Shown one piece after another: positions 21,919 to 30,243 of a stretch of DNA of 50,658 nt. The notes beneath the pieces are model-generated. The model saw nothing but the letters and a program-made list of their open reading frames with translations. It was not told the origin of the DNA and made no database searches. The stretch is from DAORHV01 sp964513925 (lineage in GTDB: Bacteria > Patescibacteriota > Gracilibacteria > Peribacterales > Peribacteraceae): positions 1-50,658 of the forward strand of contig CAZENR010000010.1 of the NCBI GenBank assembly GCA_964513925.1, given 5' to 3'. The position numbers and the translations under genes are program-made. The first letter of the stretch is position 1. Every line of letters starts with the position of its first letter.

Positions 21919-22899
21919 TCAATCGTCAGTTAGTTTCAATCCGCGGGTGGCAAGAGTTTGCTTCACTTCTTCCAATGCCTTGGTGCCGAAACCGCGGAAG
22001 TTGCTCAGCGTTGCGGGAGAGCACTTCACAAGCTGCTCAATGGAGCCGACGCCGGCGTTAATGAGCGAGTTTAAGGTGCGGGGCGACAGGTTGAGGATTT
22101 CGATGGGAGTGTAGCTTTCCTTGGCGACAGAGCGCTCTGTCTCGGGTACGACCTGGCTTGTGCGCGTGAAGTCTGCCATGAACTCCTTCTCCACCGTCTC
22201 CTGATCCAAGCTGAAGAAGTTGAAGTAGTTGTTGAGGAGCTGGCTGGAGAAACGCACGGCCTCGTCTGCGGACAGGGAACCGTTGGTCATGACCTCGAGC
22301 ACCAACTTCTCCAAGTTCGTGCGCTGGCCCACACGGGTGGACTCCACCTCGAAGCGAACTTTGACCACAGGGCTGAAGATGACGTCCAAGTGTACCAAGC
22401 CCGGCTCGTTGTGCTTCTTGTTGCGCTCGGCGGCCGGCTGGTAGCCCACACCCTTCTCGACCGTGAGGTCGATTTTGACGGATGCGCCCTTCTCCAGGTG
22501 AAGCAGGACCAAATCCGGGTTGAGCACTTCGATGTCAGAGCTGCACTTGATGTCACCGGCGGTGAGGGCCTTGGGACCCTTGCCTTCCAGCGTGACCACC
22601 TCGGAATCCTTGTGGTGCTTGCGCAGACGAACCTGCTTCAAGTTGAGACCAATATCCAAGACGGACTCTCGGACACCCTTGAGCGTGGTGTACTCGTGGT
22701 TGGCGCCGGTAACACGCATGGAGCTGATGGCTGCTCCCGGCAAGCTGCTCAACAAAACGCGGCGCAGCGAGTTGCCCAGAGTCATACCGTAGCCGGGCGG
22801 CAGCGGCCCGACCGAAAAGACGGCGTGCGTAGTGTCACCCTTCTTCACCAACGTATGGGTGACCTTCGGCAGGCCGATCTCTTCCTGGATAATATGCAT
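21919..22899 (-). CDS. rpoA: RNA polymerase alpha subunit
   Basis: 326 residues. The N-terminal assembly domain (FSVGPLPPGYGMTLGNSLRRVLLSSLPGAAI in part; the LGNSLRRVLL block is diagnostic) is followed by a linker and the C-terminal domain (LNLSPRTLNSLINAGVGSIEQLV, LSNFRGFGTKALEEVKQTL) that contacts promoters and activators. Full length, both domains intact. The leader before the ATG is C/T-rich (CACACTCCT). Located between rpsD and rplQ as in most bacteria. Confidence 0.98.
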   Translation of the reverse strand: MHIIQEEIGLPKVTHTLVKKGDTTHAVFSVGPLPPGYGMTLGNSLRRVLLSSLPGAAISSMRVTGANHEYTTLKGVRESVLDIGLNLKQVRLRKHHKDSEVVTLEGKGPKALTAGDIKCSSDIEVLNPDLVLLHLEKGASVKIDLTVEKGVGYQPAAERNKKHNEPGLVHLDVIFSPVVKVRFEVESTRVGQRTNLEKLVLEVMTNGSLSADEAVRFSSQLLNNYFNFFSLDQETVEKEFMADFTRTSQVVPETERSVAKESYTPIEILNLSPRTLNSLINAGVGSIEQLVKCSPATLSNFRGFGTKALEEVKQTLATRGLKLTDD

Positions 22900-22955
22900 A
22901 GGAGTGTGATGAAGGGAGTAGGTGGGGGGTGAGTGCGACCGCGCACTCGGACAAA

Positions 22956-23579
22956 TTAGCGAGAGTAGAAACCGATGACCTTGCGCATGTCGACCGATTG
23001 GTCGAAGTGCTTGTCATCGTTTGGCAGCTGCACGACTTCGGCGCTCAGCTTGGACGGATCGGCCTTGATCCACTCCGGGGGCATGTAGCGCTCGTGGGCT
23101 TGCAAAATGCCAGTGAACACCGGCGAGCTCTTGCTCTGCTCGCGGATGGAAATCTTGTCGCCGGGGCGCACCTGGTACGAAGCGATGGTGACGCGGGTGC
23201 CGTTGACGGTGAACAAGCCGTGGGACACGAACTGGCGTGCCTGCAGGCGGGTGGAAGCGAATCCGGCGCGGAACAACACGTTGTCCAGGCGGCGCTCGAG
23301 CAACACGCGCATCATGCGGTCGGTCTGACCGGTGGTGCGGCTTGCGGCGCTGAAGATGGAGCGCAAACGCTTGTCGTTAATACCGTACATAAGACAGGCC
23401 TTCTGCTTCTCCAAGAGCTGACGACCATACTCGGAGAGCTTGCCGCGGCCTCCTTTCTCCTTCGGCACTTTGCCGGGAGCGGTGGGACGACGCTGCAAAA
23501 TCTTGTCGTACTTGTCGGAACCGTACAGGTTTACACCCTGACGGCGGCACTTGCGAGCTTTGGGACCAGTGTAACGCAT
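22956..23579 (-). CDS. rpsD: Ribosomal protein S4 (uS4)
   Basis: 207 residues. Starts MRYTGPKARKCRRQGVNLYG and carries the S4 RNA-binding domain (RRLDNVLFRAGFASTRLQARQFVSHGLFTVNG in part, then VRPGDKISIREQSK). A primary 16S binder and assembly initiator. The N-terminal Cys pattern of zinc-type S4 proteins is largely absent: only one Cys near the start and one at CLMYG. Leader CTCCTCATCCTCCTCTTTCA before the ATG is strikingly pyrimidine-rich. Confidence 0.97.
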   Translation of the reverse strand: MRYTGPKARKCRRQGVNLYGSDKYDKILQRRPTAPGKVPKEKGGRGKLSEYGRQLLEKQKACLMYGINDKRLRSIFSAASRTTGQTDRMMRVLLERRLDNVLFRAGFASTRLQARQFVSHGLFTVNGTRVTIASYQVRPGDKISIREQSKSSPVFTGILQAHERYMPPEWIKADPSKLSAEVVQLPNDDKHFDQSVDMRKVIGFYSR

Positions 23580-23602
23580 TGAAAGAGGAGGATGAGGAGG
23601 GA

Positions 23603-24100
23603 TTAGACGCGGCGCGGCTTAGGAGGACGGCAACCGCCGTGAGCAATGGGCGTGGTATCCACGATGGCATCGAAGTTCACACCGGCAACCTGCAGACCAC
23701 GAATGGCCTGCTCGCGACCGGGGCCGATGCCCTTTACTTCGATCTGGAGCGACTGAATGCCAAACTGCTGCACAATACCCATGGCCTTCTCGGCGGCAAC
23801 CTTGGCGGAATACGGCGTAGACTTGCGGCTTCCCTTAAAACCGGATGAACCGCTGCTGGCCCAACCGAGCACCTTGCCGTCCAAATCGGTAATGGTGACG
23901 ATGGTGTTGTTGTCACCGGCATGAATGCAAGCGCGAGCCTTGAGCACGGTGCGCTTCTGCTTGCGAACCTTCTTCTTGGGTGCGTCGGCTTTGGCGGTTG
24001 CGGCAGCTGCATCCTTTTCTTTCTTTTCGGCAGCCTCCAGCAATTGCTGGACGGATGGCTTCTTGTCTTCTGCTGCGGCGGTTGGCTTGCTATCGGCCAT
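23603..24100 (-). CDS. rpsK: Ribosomal protein S11 (uS11) with N-terminal extension
   Basis: 165 residues against about 129 in Escherichia coli. The canonical domain (KARACIHAGDNNTIVTITD, WASSGSSGFKGSRKSTPYSA, VKGIGPGREQAIRGLQ and the C-terminal GGCRPPKPRRV) is preceded by about 45 residues of Ala/Lys/Glu-rich sequence (EAAEKKEKDAAAATAKADAP). The extension is in frame with a good ATG and C/T-rich leader, and no alternative start near the core is evident. S11 forms the 30S platform next to S13 and the alpha-operon products. Confidence 0.96.
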   Translation of the reverse strand: MADSKPTAAAEDKKPSVQQLLEAAEKKEKDAAAATAKADAPKKKVRKQKRTVLKARACIHAGDNNTIVTITDLDGKVLGWASSGSSGFKGSRKSTPYSAKVAAEKAMGIVQQFGIQSLQIEVKGIGPGREQAIRGLQVAGVNFDAIVDTTPIAHGGCRPPKPRRV

Positions 24101-24127
24101 AGGAGTGAGAGTGGGAGGACAAAAGGA

Positions 24128-24508
24128 TTAGGTCTTGGTGAGAGTGACACGACCCGACAGACCGGTCTTGCGCTTGCCACGGCGGGTGCGTGCGTTGCGA
24201 CGGGAGGTCTGGCCGCGAACCGGCAACTTCTTCTTGTGACGGTTGCCGCGCCAGGTGCCAATGTCCTGCAGGCGCTTGATATCGAGTGATACCTTACGAA
24301 CAAGGTCTCCTTCGGTGACGATCTTCTCCACGAGGGAACGCAACAAACCTTCCTGGGTCTCGGTCAGCTTCTCCGCCTTGGTGTGCGGATCGATCTTCGC
24401 CTCCTTGAGGAGGTGAAGTGCGGACGAGCGGCCCACGCCCTTGATGGCAGTGAGCGCAATTTCGATGTTCTTGTGGCCTGGGAGGACTACACCAGCAATA
24501 CGTACCAT
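24128..24508 (-). CDS. rpsM: Ribosomal protein S13 (uS13)
   Basis: 126 residues. MVRIAGVVLPGHKNIEIALTAIKGVGRS in part, the HhH-like KGVGRSSALHLLKEAKID, and the C-terminal RGNRHKKKLPVRGQTSRRNART identify it. It contacts 16S helix and P-site tRNA in the head of the 30S subunit. The leader CTCTCCTCCTTTTCTC directly before the ATG contains a CCTCCTTT run identical to a typical 16S anti-Shine-Dalgarno sequence, not its complement. Confidence 0.97.
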   Translation of the reverse strand: MVRIAGVVLPGHKNIEIALTAIKGVGRSSALHLLKEAKIDPHTKAEKLTETQEGLLRSLVEKIVTEGDLVRKVSLDIKRLQDIGTWRGNRHKKKLPVRGQTSRRNARTRRGKRKTGLSGRVTLTKT

Positions 24509-24526
24509 GAGAAAAGGAGGAGAGAA

Positions 24527-24640
24527 TTAGCCCTGGCGCTGCTTATGGCGCGGGTTTTTGCAGACAACGCGGCGTACGCGCTTGCGCACGATAACGCGAC
24601 AGTCTTTGCAACGGGGGCGAATGGATGGGCGGACTTTCAT
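24527..24640 (-). CDS. rpmJ: Ribosomal protein L36 (bL36)
   Basis: 37 residues: MKVRPSIRPRCKDCRVIVRK, then RVRRVVCKNPRHKQRQG. Zinc-ribbon ligands C11, C14, C27 and H32 are all present, the standard zinc-binding form. Too short for most gene calling but unmistakable and in the usual position between infA and rpsM. Leader AACTCCCCCTCCC before the ATG. Confidence 0.97.
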   Translation of the reverse strand: MKVRPSIRPRCKDCRVIVRKRVRRVVCKNPRHKQRQG

Positions 24641-24652
24641 GGGAGGGGGAGT

Positions 24653-24943
24653 TTACGCTGCGTCAGCAGGAGCGGATGGAGTAACGACTTTGCCGTCTGG
24701 ACCAATGACGTCACCGGGGCGGAAGCGATAGACGATGCGACCCTTGGTCAGATCGTACGGTGTCATTTCTACCTTCACGCGGTCACCGGGGAGAATGCGC
24801 ACCTTGTGCACGCGCATGCGTCCAGCAAGGTGGCAAAGCAGTTCATGATTCTTTGCTTCCTGGGAAGTAATACGAACGCGGAACGTGGTGTTTGGATACG
24901 CTTCTTCTACAACGCCAACGAGTTCGATTACGTCTTTAGACAA
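24653..24943 (-). CDS. infA: Translation initiation factor IF-1
   Basis: 96 residues; the OB-fold core is intact (ELVGVVEEAYPNTTFRVRI, VHKVRILPGDRVKVEMTPYDLTKGRIVYRF), with about 20 extra residues at the C-terminus (PGDVIGPDGKVVTPSAPADAA). I place the start at the TTG at 24943 (TTG TCT AAA GAC, giving MSKDVIELVG): it produces the typical N-terminus and follows a pyrimidine-rich leader (GCCTTTCTCTTTCCG), as other genes here do. A TTG start for IF-1 is notable because start-codon selection is IF-controlled. First gene of the alpha block, with a 110-nt leader. Confidence 0.9.
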   Translation of the reverse strand: MSKDVIELVGVVEEAYPNTTFRVRITSQEAKNHELLCHLAGRMRVHKVRILPGDRVKVEMTPYDLTKGRIVYRFRPGDVIGPDGKVVTPSAPADAA

Positions 24944-25072
24944 CGGAAAGAGAAAGGCAAAAAAACGAACGACAGAGCCGGTAGATCCTACAGAGTGGCT
25001 TGCACCGGCGCAAGGCGCGTATCCAGAAAAACTGCCCGGACTGTGCAATTGATATTGAAAAATATTGCAAAT

Positions 25073-25101
25073 ATTGTATAAATGTATATTTCATTCTGCA
25101 A
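25073..25101 (-). promoter_or_regulatory. Promoter of the alpha block (infA to rpsI)
   Basis: TTGCAG (25096-25101), 17-nt spacer, TACAAT (25073-25078) on the minus strand. Predicted start near 25066, leaving a leader of about 120 nt before infA. The leader holds no gene; it contains an imperfect GC-rich inverted repeat (GCGCCTTGCGCCGGTGCAAG). Confidence 0.65.
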
Positions 25102-25166
25102 AAAGTGTTCTTTCGCATGTTTTTCCATGTTTCAGGCTATTTTGCATGTAGTTCGTGCAAACCGCA

Positions 25167-25185
25167 ATGCACATGACATGCGCAT
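25167..25185. promoter_or_regulatory. Near-perfect palindrome between divergent promoters
   Basis: ATGCACATG-A-CATGCGCAT: 9-nt arms with one mismatch around a single central base. It lies between the alpha-block promoter and the promoter of the gene at 25287, the classical position of a divergent operator. No cognate regulator is evident. The remainder of 25102-25210 is A/T-rich and holds no gene. Confidence 0.45.
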
Positions 25186-25210
25186 TTACTGGCTCATGCA
25201 ATCTAGGATG

Positions 25211-25239
25211 TTGATTAAAATTTACATTTCTGGTACAAT
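25211..25239 (+). promoter_or_regulatory. Promoter of the 25287-29401 cassette
   Basis: TTGATT (25211-25216), 17-nt spacer ending TGG, TACAAT (25234-25239). Leader of about 40 nt ending in ATCCCTCTACCCAATTCTTGT before the ATG; no Shine-Dalgarno sequence. Confidence 0.7.
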
Positions 25240-25286
25240 ACCGAGGTAAAAATACAAAAATTCATATCCCTCTACCCAATTCTTGT

Positions 25287-25595
25287 ATGACTGCTACCGC
25301 ATTCGTTGACGGTATCAAGGCAATGAAGATGCTGCTGCCTCTGCAGGCAGACCAGCTTATTCAGCTTGCGCCGCATATGTCCGAAAAGCAGCGCAAAGAT
25401 ACCTTTACCGCCGTCAAGGCCGAGCACGACTCCATCGTGCGTAACGTCAAAGAGGCTGAAGACATTCAGGACCGGGTTGAGAAGGAAACCAAGCAGCTCT
25501 ACAAGAAGGAATGGCCGAAGCTGAAAGACGCCATTCAGGAAGAAGAGCGCGCCGGTGCAGCCGCCAAGCTCGATGAGCAGATCGACGCGGCGTAA
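25287..25595 (+). CDS. Small helical protein of unknown function (102 aa)
   Basis: No family recognised. Almost entirely helical and charged. After a short hydrophobic start (MTATAFVDGIKAMKMLLPLQ) it reads as a coiled coil rich in Lys, Glu, Asp and Gln (VRNVKEAEDIQDRVEKE and similar), ending KLDEQIDAA. No signal peptide or membrane segment. It lies 47 nt upstream of the 1252-residue repeat protein on the same strand and shares its promoter, so the two may form a complex. Divergent from infA. Confidence 0.8.
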   Translation: MTATAFVDGIKAMKMLLPLQADQLIQLAPHMSEKQRKDTFTAVKAEHDSIVRNVKEAEDIQDRVEKETKQLYKKEWPKLKDAIQEEERAGAAAKLDEQIDAA

Positions 25596-25642
25596 CACAT
25601 TCACCTCCTCAATACACAAAACACACTCCCCCACATACGACT

Positions 25643-28600
25643 ATGGACCGCCTCACCTTCCGCAATGACTTCGGCTTCTCCGCCGCAGACCGCGAACACC
25701 GCTTGGTGTTCGAGGGAACTCCGGAGAACAACCCTCCCCCGCCGCCGCGCGTGGAGCAGGGCAACCTGAACGACTTTAACCGTCTGCACCAGGGCGCCGA
25801 GGACAATAACAATACCTCGGAGCGCACGTACAACAACGTGTACGACCGCATGTCGGCCCGTCAGCAGGCTTACCGCAAAGAAGTTACCGCACTCTCCGAA
25901 TACATTCAGAAGGCCGGCGGGAACTTGGAAACCAGCACGCAGGGTACGCGCACCAACGTGACCCGGCTTATTGATGACCTGCAGAACGTCTACCAGCGCA
26001 CCTACGTCGACCGCAACGGTCAGCGTCAGGAATACCGCAACGGTCTGTACGCCCGTGTCAACGAGGTAGAGCGTGCATACGTGCAAATTGAAGGAATGAT
26101 TACGAACATCGAAGATGCAGTCGCAACAAACAACGGCGGCCAGCTGCCGCCGGGCATTATTCGCTACCAGGACCGCGTTCGCGCCGAGCGTACCCGTGCG
26201 GCACTTGCCGGCGAGGGCAACGCTTCGGTGGATGTACGCACCTACAGCGTGCCGTTCACGCGGGAGAGTATGTCCGAAACTTCTACGTACTCACTGCTGC
26301 GTGTTCCGGCGAACTTCAACTTCAACTGGTCTGCCAACCCTGCAGTAGCCGCTATTGTAAACGGCAACTTCGACATTCAGGGTGGCATGTCCAACGGCAT
26401 TCAGTACCTGCGTCTTCGACCGAGTGCTGCAACCCAGCTTGCTGCTGGTGAACTGCAGGTTCCGGTGACAGTAACCGGTGTCGGCGGCCGTATCGAAGGC
26501 ACAACCGTGGCCACGTTCAAGGCCGATGGCCCGATTAGCGAAAACCCCAACGCAGGCAACACGCTCGTCCGCATTGAATACGGACGCCTTACCGGACCCA
26601 ACGGCGAGCCGGTGAACCCGGATGGTCCGGACGGCATTCCGACGGAAACGCCTGAACAAATTGAGGCAAAGAACGAACAGGCTCGCAAGGAATACCACGA
26701 CACGTGGGTCAAGCTGAACAGCGAATCCAACACGACTCACGTTGCGTTTGCCGAAATTGATGGCACAGCCCCGATCGACGAACTACTTCTCGCAGCACGC
26801 GCAGAACAGGCAGCGCTTGTTGCCGAGCGATCCCACTTGGAATTGCGCGGCGCATTGCCGCCTCCGGCTGACGGCGAAAACCCAAACCTTGTTACCTACG
26901 ATGAGCGCGCCAAGACTATTCCGGAGCGCGAGCAGGCTTTGCAGGAGCGCGTAGAGCAGCTCCAGGCCTACGCCACGTTCTCAGAAACCCAGGCCAAACT
27001 TGCCGAAGCAAGCGATGCTGCACTGAACTTGGTATCGCCAACCATTCCCGCCGAGAACGATGTGGAAGGCTGGCAGTTGCTGTTGGGCCAGTTGCAAGAT
27101 GCAAACGAAGCCGCTTCGACTGAAAACGGTCATCTCATTACCTTCGAGGAAGGCGATCCCACACCGCATTCTGGTGCCAACGAGAATCAGCGCCAGGAGG
27201 TGGAGGCACGCACAGAGGTCATTACCAAGCGCATGGAAGAGTTAGGGCCGCAAATTGAATCGGCACAAGAAGGCGTATACGAAGCCGAGCGCCAGCAGTT
27301 CGATGAGAAGTGGAAAGAACTGAAGGGCGAATCCGACCGCACTCGCGACGGTTACGACGAGTTCGACGGTACGGACGAAACTGAGGAGAAGATCAACCGG
27401 TTGCAAGCTCATGTAGATGCCCTGAAGGCAGAGCAGGAGCACCTGAACGGCGTCAGCGAACTGAAAGACACCAAAGATGGTGGCGATGACCGCTTCGATG
27501 CCTGGAACGATCGCTCGACCGAACTTGGCGGCGATGGCGGCCTTGTGGACAAAATGGAGCAGCGCCTCGAGCAGTACAAGGCATACAAAGAGTTTGCTGA
27601 TAACGCAGCCTGTTACGCAGAGCTGACGCAGGAAGCAGACGACGCCATTCCAAGTGATGATCCAGAATCCAACGATGTCGAAGGTTGGCAGGAAATGGTT
27701 GATGCCTGTAAGAACTACGAGGTGCAGCTGGGCAATGAGAAGGGTCACTTGGACACCTTCACCGAGGACACCATTGCCTACGAGGGCGCGACCGATAACC
27801 AGCGCGAAGACATTGCCGATGAGTTGGCATACGTGGTCGGCGAGCAGTGCAACATGGTTGGCGTGGAGATCCCGCGTGTGGAAGAAGGCTTGCGCGAGGC
27901 CAAGCGCCAGAAGTTCGATGAAGATTGGGCCGAGCTGAAGGCGGACTCCGACAGCACCGCATCGTGGGAAGACGGCGACCCGGAAAACACCGAGGAGAAG
28001 ATCGATCTGCTGCAGAAGCATGTCGACGCCCTTACCGCCGAACGCGACCACTTGGAAGGCCGAACCGATCTGGAGGACACCAAGGAAGGCGGCGACGACC
28101 GCTTCGATACCTGGGACGAGCGCTACGATGAATTGAATGGCGACGGCAAGCTACTGAATGAAGCCGAGCAGCTCCTGGAGAAGTTCAAGGCATTCAAGGA
28201 ATTCCGCGACAATGCCGATACATACGAAGGAGAGTCGGTTGCCGAACTTGAGAATATTCCTGCAGACCCAACCGATGCTGCAGCAGTGACCGAGTGGCAG
28301 GCAAAGGTGAGTGCATCTGAGCGCTACCTCAACACTCGTCTTCTGCCTGAACAGGGCTACCTAAACACCTTCGACGACAGCCAGGCGCAAGAGGGCGCAA
28401 CCGATACGCAGAAGACTGCTGTCACTGACCGTAAGACCGTTGTAGAAGGCGAAATCAAGCGCATGCAGACCGAGCTGCCGCGTGTAGAAGAGGCTCTCAA
28501 GAACGCGCAACGCCTCGTCTTCGACCGCGAAGCCACGCGTCTGCAGGGTGAAACCATTACGGCCGAAACGCTGCGCACTGTTGCAACCGGACACGATGAC

Positions 28601-29401
28601 TTCGATAGCGAGGTGACCACTGCACAGCAGTACTTGGATGCCATTGATGCCGAACTGAAGCACTTGAAGGAGGAGGGTGATATGAAGTACCCGCCGACCG
28701 ATCCGCCAGACGGCGCAATGATGCGCTATGACGAGCGCATTCAGACGCTGAACAAGACCCGCGAGACCGTCGAGCAGGAAAAGAGCATTTCTCAGGCACT
28801 CTTAAACTTCCAGGAAACCCGCACTGCACGCACCGAGGCCACGGCCAAAGTACGCGGCGCTGCCGAGGCTGCCAGCACCAACACTCCTCCGGAGGGCGAT
28901 ATCACCAACTGGCGCGACAAGGTCCAGAAGCTGGAGGCATACGTGAAGGCACTAAACGAAGAGGGCGCGCACATCCGCACGCTGCCCTTCGGCGGCTCGG
29001 ATGCCTACCGCACCGAAGTCACCGGACGCGGCAACGAAATTACCAAGATTCTGGAGGACCTGAGCAAGCCGCTCGAGGAGGCGCGCAAGAACGTAGAAGC
29101 CGCCAACAACATTACGCAGTTGCAGGACAAGCGCATTTCCCGGGCCAACCCGCAGGAGCGCCTGACCATCAACCGCTACGAGGCTATCCGCATTCAGAAG
29201 CGCGGCCCCGGCGGCACAACGCAGGACGTGGCACGCTTTGCCAACTTGGACGTTGCAGGCTTCCCCAAAATCACCCGCAACGACACGACGCACGAGGTTG
29301 TCATCGACCGCAACGACGTTACCGATGCCACCTACGACGTCACCGTCGGCACCCGCACCTGCACCATTACCGTGGGTCGTGGCACTCGCCGCACACGGTA
29401 A
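25643..29401 (+). CDS. Giant repeat/coiled-coil protein (1252 aa) inside the ribosomal cluster
   Basis: Not a recognised family. There is no signal peptide or TM helix. Residues about 1-190 are helical after a Pro-rich segment; about 195-320 look like an Ig-type beta domain (NFDIQGGMSNGIQYLRL ... VTVTGVGG). Residues about 350-1165 contain four tandem repeats of roughly 205 residues, most evident at the motifs E/N-W-Q-x-x-V (about 471, 676, 880, 1086) and FDExWxELK (about 553, 758). Within each, helix pairs alternate with acidic Asp/Gly-rich loops (TKDGGDDRFDAWNDR, TKEGGDDRFDTWDER), rather like spectrin repeats. The C-terminus (about 1175-1252) is basic and beta-rich. Suggests a long, acidic, filament-like scaffold. 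Followed by a strong terminator. Confidence 0.85.
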   Translation: MDRLTFRNDFGFSAADREHRLVFEGTPENNPPPPPRVEQGNLNDFNRLHQGAEDNNNTSERTYNNVYDRMSARQQAYRKEVTALSEYIQKAGGNLETSTQGTRTNVTRLIDDLQNVYQRTYVDRNGQRQEYRNGLYARVNEVERAYVQIEGMITNIEDAVATNNGGQLPPGIIRYQDRVRAERTRAALAGEGNASVDVRTYSVPFTRESMSETSTYSLLRVPANFNFNWSANPAVAAIVNGNFDIQGGMSNGIQYLRLRPSAATQLAAGELQVPVTVTGVGGRIEGTTVATFKADGPISENPNAGNTLVRIEYGRLTGPNGEPVNPDGPDGIPTETPEQIEAKNEQARKEYHDTWVKLNSESNTTHVAFAEIDGTAPIDELLLAARAEQAALVAERSHLELRGALPPPADGENPNLVTYDERAKTIPEREQALQERVEQLQAYATFSETQAKLAEASDAALNLVSPTIPAENDVEGWQLLLGQLQDANEAASTENGHLITFEEGDPTPHSGANENQRQEVEARTEVITKRMEELGPQIESAQEGVYEAERQQFDEKWKELKGESDRTRDGYDEFDGTDETEEKINRLQAHVDALKAEQEHLNGVSELKDTKDGGDDRFDAWNDRSTELGGDGGLVDKMEQRLEQYKAYKEFADNAACYAELTQEADDAIPSDDPESNDVEGWQEMVDACKNYEVQLGNEKGHLDTFTEDTIAYEGATDNQREDIADELAYVVGEQCNMVGVEIPRVEEGLREAKRQKFDEDWAELKADSDSTASWEDGDPENTEEKIDLLQKHVDALTAERDHLEGRTDLEDTKEGGDDRFDTWDERYDELNGDGKLLNEAEQLLEKFKAFKEFRDNADTYEGESVAELENIPADPTDAAAVTEWQAKVSASERYLNTRLLPEQGYLNTFDDSQAQEGATDTQKTAVTDRKTVVEGEIKRMQTELPRVEEALKNAQRLVFDREATRLQGETITAETLRTVATGHDDFDSEVTTAQQYLDAIDAELKHLKEEGDMKYPPTDPPDGAMMRYDERIQTLNKTRETVEQEKSISQALLNFQETRTARTEATAKVRGAAEAASTNTPPEGDITNWRDKVQKLEAYVKALNEEGAHIRTLPFGGSDAYRTEVTGRGNEITKILEDLSKPLEEARKNVEAANNITQLQDKRISRANPQERLTINRYEAIRIQKRGPGGTTQDVARFANLDVAGFPKITRNDTTHEVVIDRNDVTDATYDVTVGTRTCTITVGRGTRRTR

Positions 29402-29430
29402 GACCGCAATTCATACAGGCAACTTACACC

Positions 29431-29462
29431 CCAAGGCCGGTTCTCCGGCCTTGGTTTGTGTT
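29431..29462 (+). terminator. Intrinsic terminator after the giant repeat protein
   Basis: CCAAGGCCGG-TTCT-CCGGCCTTGG, a perfect 10-bp stem, followed by TTTGTGTT. Its 3' end overlaps the stop codon of the convergent map gene. Confidence 0.88.
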
Positions 29463-30219
29463 AGGCGATGATTTCGCACCCCTCCTCGGTAGTAAGCACC
29501 GTGTGCTCGAAGTGGCACGCCCAGGAGCCATCTACGGTGCGAATGGTCCAGTTGTCATCGTCGGTAACAATGTGGCCGCTTCGTAGCGATGCAATGGGTT
29601 CTATGGCAATGATGGTATGCAGCGGCAGCACGGGCCCCTCTCCGGCAGTGCCGAAGTTGGGGACATCGGGATACTGGTGCAACGTGCTGCCAAGGCCGTG
29701 TCCGGTGAGCTGGCGTACCACCGTGTAGCCGCCGGCTTCCAATCGGCGCTCCAGAAACGAAGAAATATCGCCAATACGCGCTCCTGGCTTTACCACCTGC
29801 TTTATTACATCCTCCAGGGCGGAGGAAGTGACATCGAGAAACGTCTGCATCTTGGCCCCAACGTTTCCTACCGGCACGGTGACGCAGGCATCGGTATACA
29901 GCTTGTCGTAAATGACCCCGCCATCCAGCGAAACAATGTCTCCAGGCTTGATGACGAGCGGCCCCGGAATGCCATGCACCACTACGTCATTGACCGAAAT
30001 GCACAGCGTAGCCGGAAAACCATGGTAGCCCTTAAACGCGGGCTTTCCGCCGCGTTCCAGAATGAATTGCTCCGCAATACGGTCTAACTCGCCGGTGGTG
30101 ATGCCTGGCTTCACCTGCGCCGCTACATGTTTTAGGCAGTCTCGCAAAATCGCGCCACCCGTTCGGAGAGACGCGATCTGCTTTGGCGTGAAAAGTTGGA
30201 ATCGATCGGAATACGGCAT
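29461..30219 (-). CDS. map: Methionine aminopeptidase type I
   Basis: 252 residues. Removes the initiator methionine. The pita-bread fold ligands are all present: His82 (VVHGIPG), Asp99 (SLDGGV), Asp110 (YTDACV), His174 (GHGLGSTLH), Glu207 (IAIEPI), Glu238 (FEHTVL). No N-terminal zinc-finger extension, so a short type I enzyme. It starts 24 nt after the extra adenylate-kinase-like gene and is probably cotranscribed with it. In most bacteria map is followed by infA; here the repeat-protein cassette intervenes. Confidence 0.97.
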   Translation of the reverse strand: MPYSDRFQLFTPKQIASLRTGGAILRDCLKHVAAQVKPGITTGELDRIAEQFILERGGKPAFKGYHGFPATLCISVNDVVVHGIPGPLVIKPGDIVSLDGGVIYDKLYTDACVTVPVGNVGAKMQTFLDVTSSALEDVIKQVVKPGARIGDISSFLERRLEAGGYTVVRQLTGHGLGSTLHQYPDVPNFGTAGEGPVLPLHTIIAIEPIASLRSGHIVTDDDNWTIRTVDGSWACHFEHTVLTTEEGCEIIA

Positions 30220-30243
30220 TGCCTACAGCATCCTCGAAGACGG

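Noticed and set aside
23580..24127. GGAGG-like sequences beside ribosomal gene starts on the plus strand
   Set aside because: They are on the wrong strand: the genes are on the minus strand, where the same bases read CCTCC. They are not Shine-Dalgarno sites.
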